NCBI RefSeq assembly: GCF_030388665.1
Contig: NZ_CP128846.1
Span: 620,001-684,000 of the forward strand
Length of the DNA stretch: 64,000 nt
Source: Streptomyces flavofungini
GTDB lineage: Bacteria > Actinomycetota > Actinomycetes > Streptomycetales > Streptomycetaceae
Reading direction: 5' to 3'
The notes under the pieces were generated by a model that worked only from the letters and a program-made list of their open reading frames with translations, had not been told where the DNA came from and ran no database searches. Below are positions 1-9,078 of this stretch, in pieces; the first letter of the stretch is position 1, and every line of letters starts with the position of its first letter. The position numbers and the translations under genes are program-made.

Positions 1-315
1 TGCCTTCCGTGTGGAGCCGGAGGGAGGCTGGGGATGCGCTACGGCGCTTGTCCGCCGCCCTGCCCGTTGTGGCAGCTATGTCCCGCAGCCGCTCCAGCTC
101 AGCGCGCTCGTTCTCCCGCGGCTGTCCGCCGGGCGACGGCTCGGCCACTGGCTGGTCCGACGACGGTGACCCGTTGCATCTCGCTCGCAACACTCAGGTG
201 TGCAGGATCCCTGAGGGATACCCAAGTCCTCAGCCACTTCCGGACCCGACTTCCCGGTCCCCTCCACGATCCGTGCCACCCTCTCGTGGAACTCAGCGTC
301 GTAGATGCGCTTCTG
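1..315 (-). pseudogene. IS3-type transposase OrfA remnant
   Basis: On the minus strand, about 312 down to 213 encodes an IS3-family OrfA-like helix-turn-helix start (KRIYDAEFHERVARIVE, then PEVAEDLGIP). The frame then breaks. A second frame further down carries ENERAELERLR, like the leucine-zipper end of such OrfA proteins (usually ENAELRRLR). The two pieces are out of frame with each other, no intact start is seen, and the window edge cuts the rest. I read it as a decayed insertion sequence beside the following secreted-protein gene. The family call rests on motif memory only. Confidence 0.55.
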
Positions 316-461
316 GGATGGCGTGACTCCCAACTCCTCCTTCAGTCGCAGGTTCCACAGTAGGCGAGGAACTTCATAGGGAGGGAGAGCTGGACCCGGA
401 CGACGCCAGCACGTCACTCCTTCGGTCACGTGAAGCCGAAACCCACAACTGAGAAGGACTT

Positions 462-3400
462 GTGAGACACAGAAAACGATCATTCGCAGCGGTGGCGGCA
501 GCAGTTGCCACCGCCTTGACCCTGCCTCTCAACTTACCCGCCCAAGCCGCGGATCCCTCGCCGCCCAAGGGGGCAGCGCAAGGCTGGAAGGGCACAACAC
601 AGAAGAAGTCGGCCAAACCGTCCGCAATTCCCGCCAAGGACCGCTCCCGGACCCTGGGTTCTGGACACCAGGCATCCAAGGACACTGCGGTCACCACCAG
701 CGGCGACGCCACTGGCTTCCACCTTCTGGTGGCCGATGAGGCGGCCGGCTACAGGTGGAAGACGGCCGCGACGCTGCGAGAAGACGGCTTCGACACCGAC
801 ACATGGATCGGCAACGTCTGCGTGACCGGCTCCGGTCGGTACGCCGCCGTCGCTTACGCGCCGCGTACGTTTACCAATCGGCCCGAGCTGATGGCACGCG
901 GCGCATTCACCGCCGTCATTGACCTCATCTCCGGCAAGGTCACCAAACTTCCCTTCACAGCATCACTCGCCTACTTCAGCCCCGGCTGCGGCAACGGCGA
1001 GAAAGCCGTGTTCACACAGCTGTCCCACGAAGGTGACAAGGCTCAGAAGACCCGGCTGATAGCTGTCGACACGCACACCGGCAAGCAGGACGAGCCGATC
1101 ACACGTCCCGGCCAGATCACCTCCGCTATTCCCACCAAGGACGGCATCGTCGCCGCCCACGGAAACAGACTCATACGCATCAACGGCGGCAGGGAGAAGC
1201 AACTGGCGGTGACCCACCACGTGCCGTTCCAGGTCACGGTCGACGCCAGCGGCGGCGTCACCTTTGTCGACCGCGATGCCGACAAGAAGGCGTCGAATAA
1301 GCCAACGAGCTGGGCCAAGCACCTCACCCCGGCGAACGTCCGCAGCGGGAAAAGGGCCACCGCCACCACCGTGGCCTCCGGAAAGCTCACCGACTGGGAA
1401 CTGACCAGCACCCCGGACGGAAAGGTGTTCATCACCGGCAAAGCCACCAGCAAGGGTAATCTACCCAAGACCATCGCCAACCCGGGGCACCTGCCCAAGG
1501 GTGCCCGCATGTCCAGCTTCGGGCACGCTGCTGTATCCACGACGTGGGCGGACGGAAAGACGAGCCTGATCACCCCGGACAAGGGCAACGCCGTCCGGGC
1601 GGTCCGCACCACCCTGCGGGTGCTGGCCACCGGTACGTCCGTCACGCTGGATGCTACCCCGAAGGTCATGGGCAAGAACGCTGCCGCCGGCACCAAGCTG
1701 TCACCTGCTCTTGCTCTCCCGTCGAAGACGTCTGCCAAGAAGACCAGCCGGGATGGTAGCGGCGGCCTCTCCACACAGACGGTCCGCACGCAGCCGCTGT
1801 CCGCATCCCCGACCGACCCGAGCGAGGGCACCGACGAACGCTACTGCGCGGTTGCCCGCAACGACATCAAGAAGCAGGCATTCCAGCCCACTCCACGCCA
1901 AGTCGAATGGGCGGTGGACCAGGCCGTCGTCGGTGAACTCCGCTTCGACCGTCCGGCGAACTGGAAGAACACTGGCATGGACCGCTACAGCCCCAACGGG
2001 GAGTTCCCGCCGACCGTGCTGGCAGGAGACCCCAATGGAACCCTCGACAACGAGGACCCCGACGTCACCGACCGGTGGCACATACCTTCACAGGTGATGC
2101 TCGGGGTCACCGCGCAGGAATCCAACATGTGGCAGGCCACCCGCTTCGCCGTCCCTGGCGTGACGGCCAACAGCCTCATCGGCAATTACTACGGCACTGA
2201 GTACGCCGCCGACGGCTCCCAAGCCGACCCTTGGCGCATCAACTTCTCCGAAGCCGATTGCGGCTACGGCATCACCCAGGCCACCGACGGCATGCGCCTG
2301 GCGGGCAAGACCAAGCCGGGTGAAACCGCGCTGCCCCCCAGCACGCAAGAAGCCGTTGCCCTGGACTATGCCGCCAATATCGCCTACGGCGTCAAGATCT
2401 TGTCCCGGAAGTGGAACGATGCATACTACGCCGGGATGAAGATCAACAATGGCCACCCGCAATGGATCGAGAACTGGTTCTTCGCTCTCTGGGCCTACAA
2501 CTCTGGCTTCTACAACACGCCGGACTCCCAAGGCCACAAGGGTCTGGGGTGGACCAATAACCCGGCCAACCCCCTGTGGAAGGCCAACCGCACCCCCTTC
2601 CTGGAAAATGCAGCCGGCGATGACGACTACAGCCACGCCGCACACCCCCAGGACTGGCCCTATCAGGAAAAGGTGCTCGGCTGGGCCGCACGCCCCATCT
2701 CCGCCATGTTCTCCCCCGGCAACTTCAAACCCGGCTACCTCGCCGCCTGGTGGAACAGCACCACCCAACGCACCGCGGTCAAGCCACCGATCGATCTCTT
2801 CTGCGACGCATCCAACAACTGCGACCCATCCAAGATCGGCAACGGTGATTCCAACGACCCCGGCATGGGAGCCTGCACCCTCGACCCCGGCGACAGCGAC
2901 ACCAACCCGCACTGGCTGCACTGCTGGTGGGACAAGTCAGCCAAGTGGAAGGACTGCGAGGACCGGGCCGAATGCGGCCACCAGGTCCATCGCTTCAACA
3001 CCAGCTATCCGGAACAGGACGACGCCAACTCCTACCCGCCCCGCTGCTCCACCGGCCTGCCGTCCAAAGCACTGATCATCGATGACATCCCCAAAGGCAG
3101 AACGCCAGCCGGCTCGAACTCACGAGGATGCGGCGCCGCAAAGTCGGACGGCACCTTCAACCTGACCTACCAACCCTCCGAAATCACCGACTCCGACACC
3201 GGGAAAACCATCACCACCTACCCCGGCAAGATCGACACCCATCAAATCGGCGCCGGATTCGGCAACCACTTCTGGTTCACCCACACCCGCTCACCAGAGT
3301 CCTACCCGCCGCCGGGGGACCGAATGAAGGTCACCGGCACCTGGAAGCTAGGCACCAAGATCACCGAACACGGCGGCCAGGCCGAGGTCTTCGCACACAT

Positions 3401-4946
3401 CCCAGACCACGGAGCCCAGACTGGTGCGGCCAACTACAAAATCAAAACTGCGTTCGGCACCGTTACCAAGAAGATCTCCCAGGCCGACAACCAGTCCAAC
3501 AAGTGGGTATCCCTGGGCTCGTACCGGTTCACCAACACCACGCCGCAAGTGAGCCTGGACAACTTCAACGGTGGCAACGGCTCCAAGGACATTGCCTTCG
3601 ATGCCGTCGCGTTCGTGCCCGGCGACCACGACGGCCTGAACGAGATCACCTTCCCCGAAGCGGACCCGAACGCCGCTGACGTCGATTTCGTAGCCGAACA
3701 GGACGCGAAGAAGGCCGACTCCACAAGGACGGCGCCCCTGACACCCAAACCGCGCAGCGGCGCCTCGAGTAAGGAATCTTGCTCTACCAGCAGCGACGGC
3801 ATTGCTGTGTGCGCCACCTACAAGCCGATGGACGACAGGAACACGAAGACTGCCACGTCATCGACGACGCAGTCGTCCCAGGCTGCCACTGCGGCGGCAG
3901 GCCCTGTCGGGTGGTGCAAAGACACCAGCGGCGCTGCCATGCAGACGAGGACGGAAGGCTGCCTGCGCGGACTCATCGTCCTAACAGCGACACGCAACGG
4001 CGCCCCTGTCGGCAACGCGACAGTCAAGGTCATCCAGGAGATCAACCTCAACCCCAAGTCGAACGAATTCAAGACGTGGACCGAGGTCTCCCTGGTCAAC
4101 ATGTCGGGCATCACCTCCACAACGATGACGTCGTTTCTGGAGGAGTGCTGGCCCACCACTGCCTGCACCGAAAGCAACGGAGCCTGGAACGGCAGCACTA
4201 CGTGGACTGCCGGGGACAAGCACGTCGCCACGCGCACCAACACCTACACATGGAACAAAGTCAACGGCGCTGAACAGCTCCTCGACTTCACCTGGAACAC
4301 GGCCTGGTCCACCCCCAATGCCGTAGTCAAGGCCGTTCCGAAGTGGAGCAACAACGGTTTCGATGTCCGGTGTGACAACAAGGTGGGGGGCAACACCGGA
4401 TGTGTGTTCCCGAAGTACTCGCCAACGTTGACGCTCAACACGAAGAAGTACCCAGCCGCAGCCGCGTACTACTGGGTACTCATGGAGAAGCTCGCATCAC
4501 ATCCGGGCAGCGAGAAGCACAACAAGCCCCTGCACCGCCTCGCCGACGAGGCGAAGGCCAAGGACAACCGGGACAAGATGTGCGTGCTCGCCGTTGCAGA
4601 GTGGAACCCCAATCCGAACGCAGACGGAAAGAGCTGCGACGAGTATCCCTTCGCGAAGTCACGCGAGAGTGGCGGGATGACACTCAATTCAGGAAAGCAC
4701 TGCGTCCAGATGTATGCAAAAAAGCAGAGCAGCGGCACCTGGATGCTTGAACTCGACAACAACTACCCGTATCCCAGCTGGAACGAGATCTGCGGCCGGG
4801 CCGCCGTTCCAACCAAACAGAACACCGACGCAGGCGGCGACCTCGGACGGTTCACATCAGAAATCCGACTCATAGACCGTGAGCCATACTTTGTCCAGAC
4901 CGGATTCGAGAACTGCGACATCAACTCCGTCTGCCACATCAGCTAG
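462..4946 (+). CDS. Secreted multidomain toxin-like protein with C-terminal NucA/NucB-type nuclease domain
   Basis: This encodes 1494 residues from a GTG preceded by GAGAAGGA at 451-458. Residues 1-29 are a Sec signal peptide ending PAQA. The middle has a lysozyme/transglycosylase-like region with AQESNMWQ (Glu about 553), GYGITQATDGM and LWAYNSGF. A golvesin/Xly-type domain follows at about 955-1056 (MKVTGTWKLGT to AFDAVAFVPG). The C-terminus carries SCDEYPFA (Cys1392, Asp1393, Glu1394) and a later AGGDLGRF, the signature pattern of NucA/NucB deoxyribonucleases. The layout of export signal, wall-associated modules and terminal nuclease resembles a polymorphic toxin, but the family also includes plain secreted nucleases. 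Codon 25 is TTA (534-536), implying bldA dependence. The converging downstream gene is an SMI1/KNR4 protein. Domain calls are by motif; activity is inferred. Confidence 0.8.
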   Translation: MRHRKRSFAAVAAAVATALTLPLNLPAQAADPSPPKGAAQGWKGTTQKKSAKPSAIPAKDRSRTLGSGHQASKDTAVTTSGDATGFHLLVADEAAGYRWKTAATLREDGFDTDTWIGNVCVTGSGRYAAVAYAPRTFTNRPELMARGAFTAVIDLISGKVTKLPFTASLAYFSPGCGNGEKAVFTQLSHEGDKAQKTRLIAVDTHTGKQDEPITRPGQITSAIPTKDGIVAAHGNRLIRINGGREKQLAVTHHVPFQVTVDASGGVTFVDRDADKKASNKPTSWAKHLTPANVRSGKRATATTVASGKLTDWELTSTPDGKVFITGKATSKGNLPKTIANPGHLPKGARMSSFGHAAVSTTWADGKTSLITPDKGNAVRAVRTTLRVLATGTSVTLDATPKVMGKNAAAGTKLSPALALPSKTSAKKTSRDGSGGLSTQTVRTQPLSASPTDPSEGTDERYCAVARNDIKKQAFQPTPRQVEWAVDQAVVGELRFDRPANWKNTGMDRYSPNGEFPPTVLAGDPNGTLDNEDPDVTDRWHIPSQVMLGVTAQESNMWQATRFAVPGVTANSLIGNYYGTEYAADGSQADPWRINFSEADCGYGITQATDGMRLAGKTKPGETALPPSTQEAVALDYAANIAYGVKILSRKWNDAYYAGMKINNGHPQWIENWFFALWAYNSGFYNTPDSQGHKGLGWTNNPANPLWKANRTPFLENAAGDDDYSHAAHPQDWPYQEKVLGWAARPISAMFSPGNFKPGYLAAWWNSTTQRTAVKPPIDLFCDASNNCDPSKIGNGDSNDPGMGACTLDPGDSDTNPHWLHCWWDKSAKWKDCEDRAECGHQVHRFNTSYPEQDDANSYPPRCSTGLPSKALIIDDIPKGRTPAGSNSRGCGAAKSDGTFNLTYQPSEITDSDTGKTITTYPGKIDTHQIGAGFGNHFWFTHTRSPESYPPPGDRMKVTGTWKLGTKITEHGGQAEVFAHIPDHGAQTGAANYKIKTAFGTVTKKISQADNQSNKWVSLGSYRFTNTTPQVSLDNFNGGNGSKDIAFDAVAFVPGDHDGLNEITFPEADPNAADVDFVAEQDAKKADSTRTAPLTPKPRSGASSKESCSTSSDGIAVCATYKPMDDRNTKTATSSTTQSSQAATAAAGPVGWCKDTSGAAMQTRTEGCLRGLIVLTATRNGAPVGNATVKVIQEINLNPKSNEFKTWTEVSLVNMSGITSTTMTSFLEECWPTTACTESNGAWNGSTTWTAGDKHVATRTNTYTWNKVNGAEQLLDFTWNTAWSTPNAVVKAVPKWSNNGFDVRCDNKVGGNTGCVFPKYSPTLTLNTKKYPAAAAYYWVLMEKLASHPGSEKHNKPLHRLADEAKAKDNRDKMCVLAVAEWNPNPNADGKSCDEYPFAKSRESGGMTLNSGKHCVQMYAKKQSSGTWMLELDNNYPYPSWNEICGRAAVPTKQNTDAGGDLGRFTSEIRLIDREPYFVQTGFENCDINSVCHIS

Positions 4947-4966
4947 AAGCTAGGTCTACCACGGAC

Positions 4967-5001
4967 CGGCCTGCCAGTTAGAACTTCTATCTGGCAGGCC
5001 G
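4967..5001. terminator. Bidirectional terminator hairpin
   Basis: A perfect 11-bp inverted repeat (CGGCCTGCCAG and its complement) with a 13-base loop lies between the convergent nuclease-toxin and SMI1 genes. It ends 18 bases before the stop of the SMI1 gene, so it probably ends transcription from both sides. No strong T-run is present, as is usual in this GC-rich group. Confidence 0.75.
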
Positions 5002-5018
5002 ATTCCGCATCCAGGGTG

Positions 5019-5627
5019 TCAGCCCACGACCCACTCCAGCATGCGCGCCTCATGGACAGAAGGGCGGCGGCCCAGCGTGGGCAGACGAGCCATTCCCTCC
5101 ACTGCAACGCACATGTCGTGGAACATCAAGCCCAGGCCCGGCCACAGCCACAGGTACTCAGGAGATCCGAACGAGATCTCCCCGATGCCCCCAAAGTGAT
5201 CGCTCCGGTGATCAACGAACAGCAGATCGCCCGTAAGGCTCTGCGCGAAGGGAACCCACTGCTCATGAGCAGTACGCCCGACCACCTCTTCTGTATAGCC
5301 TTCCTCTACCGCCTCCCGCGCCATGGCTGCGAGGTTCTGCTGCCATTCTAGAATCCCCCTCGTATCAAGCAGGCTGTAGCCGAGGACGAAGCCACCGGCT
5401 CCCATGCTTGACCTGCGCGGGATGACGCCGTTGTGCTTCGTGAGCAGCAACTTCAGGTCATCATGGACCGAGAATCCAATCTCCTGTTGCAGCTTAGCTA
5501 TCTCAGCGCTGGACGCGCCTGACCGAAGGGTATGATGATCAGCAGGGGCATTCTGAGCGAGCCATTCTTCGAACCTCTGCCACATTCCTTCAAAGCGCCA
5601 CGCTTCTTCGGGTGCGGGGTGATTCAT
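5019..5627 (-). CDS. SMI1/KNR4 (SUKH) family protein, probable immunity protein
   Basis: This encodes 202 residues from an ATG behind GGGAGACGCTA. The sequence fits the SMI1/KNR4 fold: an N-terminal helix pair, ASSAEIAKLQQEIGFSVHDD, LKLLLTKHNG, then AQSLTGDLLFVDHRSDH and a C-terminal acidic/aromatic part. SUKH proteins are known as immunity proteins for nuclease toxins of contact-dependent and polymorphic systems, and this gene converges on the NucA/NucB-type nuclease gene. Opposite orientation is unusual, since immunity genes normally lie directly downstream on the same strand. It could instead belong to the phage-like block transcribed in the same direction upstream. The family call is confident; the immunity role is inferred from context. 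Confidence 0.8.
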   Translation of the reverse strand: MNHPAPEEAWRFEGMWQRFEEWLAQNAPADHHTLRSGASSAEIAKLQQEIGFSVHDDLKLLLTKHNGVIPRRSSMGAGGFVLGYSLLDTRGILEWQQNLAAMAREAVEEGYTEEVVGRTAHEQWVPFAQSLTGDLLFVDHRSDHFGGIGEISFGSPEYLWLWPGLGLMFHDMCVAVEGMARLPTLGRRPSVHEARMLEWVVG

Positions 5628-5760
5628 TAGCGTCTCCCGGTTCTCCGTCGTGATCTATCTTGTCCAGGCCACAGACACCAGCGTAGAACCAGAGTGCGAC
5701 CTGATCTGTCCGCGGCCGTCCTTCTGGCGGACCGGTCACCGACGGAGGTCCGATCCATCA

Positions 5761-5782
5761 GGGGCAGGGGCAGGGGCAGGGG
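5761..5782 (+). repeat. G-quadruplex motif (GGGGCA)3GGGG
   Basis: Four G4 runs are separated by CA, forming a perfect short-loop quadruplex pattern. It ends 9 bases before the stop codon of the terminase gene on the other strand, in the 164-base gap between that gene and the SMI1 start. A role in transcript ending or a replication pause is possible but untested. Confidence 0.6.
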
Positions 5783-5791
5783 CGTGCCCGT

Positions 5792-7585
5792 TCAGCTCAG
5801 GAGGCCGCGGCGGCGCGGCTTGTGCAAGGGCTCGGGCTCGTACAGGGCAAGCAACACCGCCTCGGCGCGGTCCGGGGACTTCATGCCGCGGGCCTTCATC
5901 GCCTTCTTGCTCTCAATCTCGGTATAGCCGTTGGTCTTGGCCAGCAGCTTCGGAGTGGAGAGCTGCGCGGCGGCGTTCTTGTCGACGTGGAGGCGCAGCC
6001 GCCCGCCGCCGGAGGATGGGTCCGGCTGGAGCAGCGACCTGGTGGCGAGCCACATCTCGTCGCGCTTGCGCCACGGCCGCATGACAGCGCCGGGATCGTC
6101 CTGGCCGGGGGACTCCGACACCATCACGCCGACGATCTGCGCGCGGTGCCGACCGGTCTCCGCCCACCGCTCCAACATGGAGACGACGCCGTGGCCGATG
6201 CCGTTCTGGTCCACTTTGACGCGCACGGGGTGCGGCGAGTTCAGGGCGTCGGCGAGGCGCTGCGCGGTGTGTATCTCCTCCAAGACGACTTCGGCGACGG
6301 ACACCTGGTTGTCGTTCGCCGCCCCGGCGGAGGCGTGCCGGAACTCCACCGCGTCACCGACGGACCGGTACACGGTGAACTCGTCGCCACCATCGGCGGC
6401 GACGTCGACGCCGAGTCGTATCCAGGCGCCTTCGCGGACGGTGTGCTCGGCACTCTCGCCCTCCAGGCCGAGGTCGCGTATTCGGTGCCAGCCGTCGCCG
6501 GTCGGGTCTTCGTACGCCATGGCAGCCTCGACCCAGCTCGGCGGGATGGCGACCCCGCCGCCGCCCTTAGGGAAGCGGGCGTGCACCTTGGCGATCACGT
6601 AGGGGTGGTCTGCTCCGTACGAGCGGATAGTGCGTGCCACCCAGTCCTCGTCGGGCATGTGATCGGCCAGGGAGTGCCGGGCGACGCCCGCGGGGCAGTC
6701 GGTGCAGAACGGCGCCAACTCGCCAGTGATCGCTGGAGAGTCGAGCGAGGAGATCGGGATGGTGACGGTGGTCGGCTCGCTCGGGTCGTCGCCCTCGATG
6801 CACAGCCCCTCGAACCAGCTGGCGGGGTCGTCCATAGCTGGGTTGCCGATGGCGAGCATCGTCGCGTGCCCGCCGGTCAGCAGGTTGTTGGTGCCGTTGC
6901 CGATCATCGGGGCGATACCGCCCGCCTCGTCGACGATGAGCAGCAGGTGGGGCATGTGTATGCCTTGCATCGCGGCCTCGTCGTTGGCGGGTGCGGAGAA
7001 GCCGTACGCGGCCACGAAGTCGTTGCCGTATGGGTCGGGCATCTTGTACTGGACGGTGTCGCAGGTCCCTGGCAGGCCGGCGCGGGGCACGACCTTGCGG
7101 ATGTGCGGCCAGAGCTGCCGCTGCACCTGCCGGAACCTCGTTGCCGTGGTGATGCACAGCGCGGTGCCGACCGGATAGACGTTGGTGAACCACACGGCGG
7201 CGCGCGCGGCCAAGTGCGTTTTCCCGACGCCGAATCCGGCAGGGACAGCAACCCTCTTGTGGTCGACGATCGCGTCGAGCACGGCCCGCTGTTTGGACCA
7301 CAGGCTCTCGCCGAGGACGTCCTCAACGAACCCGGACGGCGAGTCCCGCCACAGGCCGTACAGGGACCCAGTCGCACGCTCGACCTCTGTCATGACGTAG
7401 GCGCGTTCGCGTTCGGTCAGGTGGTGCTTGAAGGCGTTGCGGCGCTCGGTGACGGGCTGGCGCAGAAGGACGTCGGCGACGTTGGCGGCGTCGCGGGATA
7501 TGAGCCCGGAGCGGGCGTGCTGCAGCTTGGACGCCGAGGGGGCCACGCGGGCGCGTGTCGGCTGCTCAGGCTGCGTGCGGGACAT
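5792..7585 (-). CDS. Phage terminase large subunit
   Basis: This encodes 597 residues from the ATG at 7585 (MSRTQPEQP). A longer reading from 7642 would put its start codon in the loop of a strong hairpin, so I prefer the shorter form. The ATPase half shows Walker A (GFGVGKTH) and Walker B (LLLIVDEAGG). The nuclease half shows RLGVDVAADGGDE and a later VKVDQNGIGHGV, as in the RNaseH-like nuclease of large terminases. The protein would cut and translocate DNA into a procapsid. No portal, protease or capsid gene follows, because SMI1 is next, so the packaging module is cut off or the element is a satellite or relic. The gene itself looks intact. Confidence 0.85.
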   Translation of the reverse strand: MSRTQPEQPTRARVAPSASKLQHARSGLISRDAANVADVLLRQPVTERRNAFKHHLTERERAYVMTEVERATGSLYGLWRDSPSGFVEDVLGESLWSKQRAVLDAIVDHKRVAVPAGFGVGKTHLAARAAVWFTNVYPVGTALCITTATRFRQVQRQLWPHIRKVVPRAGLPGTCDTVQYKMPDPYGNDFVAAYGFSAPANDEAAMQGIHMPHLLLIVDEAGGIAPMIGNGTNNLLTGGHATMLAIGNPAMDDPASWFEGLCIEGDDPSEPTTVTIPISSLDSPAITGELAPFCTDCPAGVARHSLADHMPDEDWVARTIRSYGADHPYVIAKVHARFPKGGGGVAIPPSWVEAAMAYEDPTGDGWHRIRDLGLEGESAEHTVREGAWIRLGVDVAADGGDEFTVYRSVGDAVEFRHASAGAANDNQVSVAEVVLEEIHTAQRLADALNSPHPVRVKVDQNGIGHGVVSMLERWAETGRHRAQIVGVMVSESPGQDDPGAVMRPWRKRDEMWLATRSLLQPDPSSGGGRLRLHVDKNAAAQLSTPKLLAKTNGYTEIESKKAMKARGMKSPDRAEAVLLALYEPEPLHKPRRRGLLS

Positions 7586-7619
7586 GATCGGGACGGTGCC
7601 GCTCGGGTGGGGCTTATGT

Positions 7620-7667
7620 CGCGGTCTGGCCGGGGAACCCATGCCCTGACTGCCCGGCCAGACCGCG
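7620..7667 (-). terminator. Strong hairpin between phage-block genes
   Basis: A perfect 15-bp stem has arms at 7620-7634 and 7653-7667 and an 18-base loop. It lies between the stop of the 83-residue gene (7804) and the preferred terminase start (7585), and acts as a probable terminator for the minus strand. Confidence 0.6.
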
Positions 7668-7803
7668 GGTTCCGGCGCGCTGTGTGACTAGACCGCGCCC
7701 TGTGCGCTTTCGCGCCGGAAGCCCGGCTGCGAGGCCCGCGCGACAGGGGGGAGGGGTCACGCGGGCCTCGGCACTGTGTAATACGTCGGACGGGCCGATC
7801 TTG

Positions 7804-8055
7804 TTACACCTGCACCACGTGCGGCTGGTCGCCGGTGGCGAACTCGTCGGCTACGAGGTCCAGGAGCAGGGCGGGCTTATCGTTCGCGCGGCGCACCGCT
7901 TCCAGGATGATCGCCGCTTCGGCGACGGCTACGGCCCGCTCGTCCGGGGTGATGCGGTACCAGGGAGTGGCCTGCGTGCCGGCCGCAGCCAGGACCTCGC
8001 GGCGAGCTTCGTAGTAGTGGCGGGCCAGGGGCAGTGTGCTGGGCATGGTCTTCAT
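7804..8055 (-). CDS. Small hypothetical protein of the phage-like block
   Basis: This encodes 83 residues (MKTMPSTLPLARHYYEAR onward), probably helical in the middle (DERAVAVAEAAIILEAVRRA), with no domain I recognise. Hairpins on both sides (8068-8106 and 7620-7667) suggest it is transcribed alone. The ribosome site is weak, and the second Met (8046) is an alternative start. The minus-strand direction matches its phage-like neighbours. Confidence 0.5.
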   Translation of the reverse strand: MKTMPSTLPLARHYYEARREVLAAAGTQATPWYRITPDERAVAVAEAAIILEAVRRANDKPALLLDLVADEFATGDQPHVVQV

Positions 8056-8067
8056 GCCGATGGGAAC

Positions 8068-8106
8068 GCCGCCCGCCCGATTCTGTGACAGCGCCGGGCG
8101 GGCGGC
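8068..8106 (-). terminator. Terminator hairpin after lipoprotein gene
   Basis: A perfect 12-bp GC stem (arms 8068-8079 and 8095-8106) with a 15-base loop lies 16 bases past the stop of the minus-strand lipoprotein gene. Confidence 0.65.
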
Positions 8107-8122
8107 ACTTGGCTATGCCTGG

Positions 8123-8806
8123 CTACTTCTCGGCGGCGGCCTGTTCGTCTGCGGCCGTGACCGTGGCGGACTCCCCGCCCTGAAGCTGCTGAAGACGCTT
8201 CAGCGTCGCGCTGAGCATGGCCTCCGCGCCCGAGGGGTCACCGCCGGTGCCGCCATCGATCTTCACGCGGATGTTGGCCTTCCCCGAGCGGCTGTAGCCG
8301 TAGACGCTGTCCTCACTGACGCCGGGGTTGATCACGAGCGTGCTCTCATCGCCCACCGGCGGCTTCGCGGGCTGCTCCTTGCTCGTCTCGGACCCCTTCC
8401 ACGCCGAATACGCGCTATGCGCGTCCTTGGCCGTATCGAAGAGGCAGATGTGCACGTCGGCCATGTTGACCGTGGAGCCGTTGTACTCGTACGAGGCGTC
8501 ACTGCCTCGGGCCCACCCCTTCGGGGACGAGTTGTCATCGGTGGCGCTGCAATACTCCCCCTCCGTCACCGACTTGGTGCCGTGCAGGGTGTAACCGGGA
8601 AGCGTCTCGCCGGTGTCCAGCAGCGCCTTGGTGACGTCCGCCTGGGTGAGGTCCTTCGTGATCGGCTTCGGGGCTGGGGAGGAGACCGGCTGGTTGCCGT
8701 CCTGGGCGTTGGAGGCGGAGTTCGGCCCGTCGCCGCTGGAGGAGCAGGCGGTGAGCGAGGCCATACCGACGAGGGCGGCAGCAAGGGCGAGGCGTACACG
8801 TGACAT
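8123..8806 (-). CDS. Putative lipoprotein in phage-like block
   Basis: This encodes 227 residues with a signal peptide ending in the lipobox LTAC, so it should be lipid-anchored on the outer membrane face. A Ser/Asn/Pro-rich linker follows, then a globular part with two further cysteines (EGEYCSAT and VHICLF). That pattern is common in small actinomycete lipoproteins, but I cannot assign a family. It has its own terminator downstream. A lipoprotein among packaging genes could be a superinfection-exclusion factor, a role known for some phage and prophage lipoproteins. It may equally be a chromosomal gene caught between phage fragments. Confidence 0.75.
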   Translation of the reverse strand: MSRVRLALAAALVGMASLTACSSSGDGPNSASNAQDGNQPVSSPAPKPITKDLTQADVTKALLDTGETLPGYTLHGTKSVTEGEYCSATDDNSSPKGWARGSDASYEYNGSTVNMADVHICLFDTAKDAHSAYSAWKGSETSKEQPAKPPVGDESTLVINPGVSEDSVYGYSRSGKANIRVKIDGGTGGDPSGAEAMLSATLKRLQQLQGGESATVTAADEQAAAEK

Positions 8807-9030
8807 GAGCAGAACCTATCCAGCGTGATCATGAACCAGCAGGGCTTGCTGCCTTCAGGGCAAGCCCCCTGAGAAGGCTGCCGACGGTGCCTGAGTGGAG
8901 CGAAGGCGCCGTACCTACGTAATGGTCTGGGTTGATGTTTCTACTAAAGGGGCCTGATCTGCCGGAACCCGGGCCACCGGAAGCCGGTTTCACCGGCGCC
9001 GGTTTTTCAGGCCCCGGTCACCGGCGACTG

Positions 9031-9063
9031 AAAACCCGGCCCCGGTGGTGCTTCGGGGCCGGG
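9031..9063 (-). terminator. Intrinsic terminator
   Basis: Read on the minus strand, a 10-bp GC stem (9063-9054 with 9044-9035) and a 9-base loop are followed directly by TTTT (9034-9031). It lies 15 bases past the stop of the 225-residue gene ending at 9079. Confidence 0.75.
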
Positions 9064-9078
9064 CAGAGGAGGGGAAGT

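Noticed and set aside
5822..7687. 621-codon plus-strand frame
   Set aside because: It is the mirror of the terminase gene; the terminase shows Walker A, Walker B and nuclease motifs, while this frame shows none.
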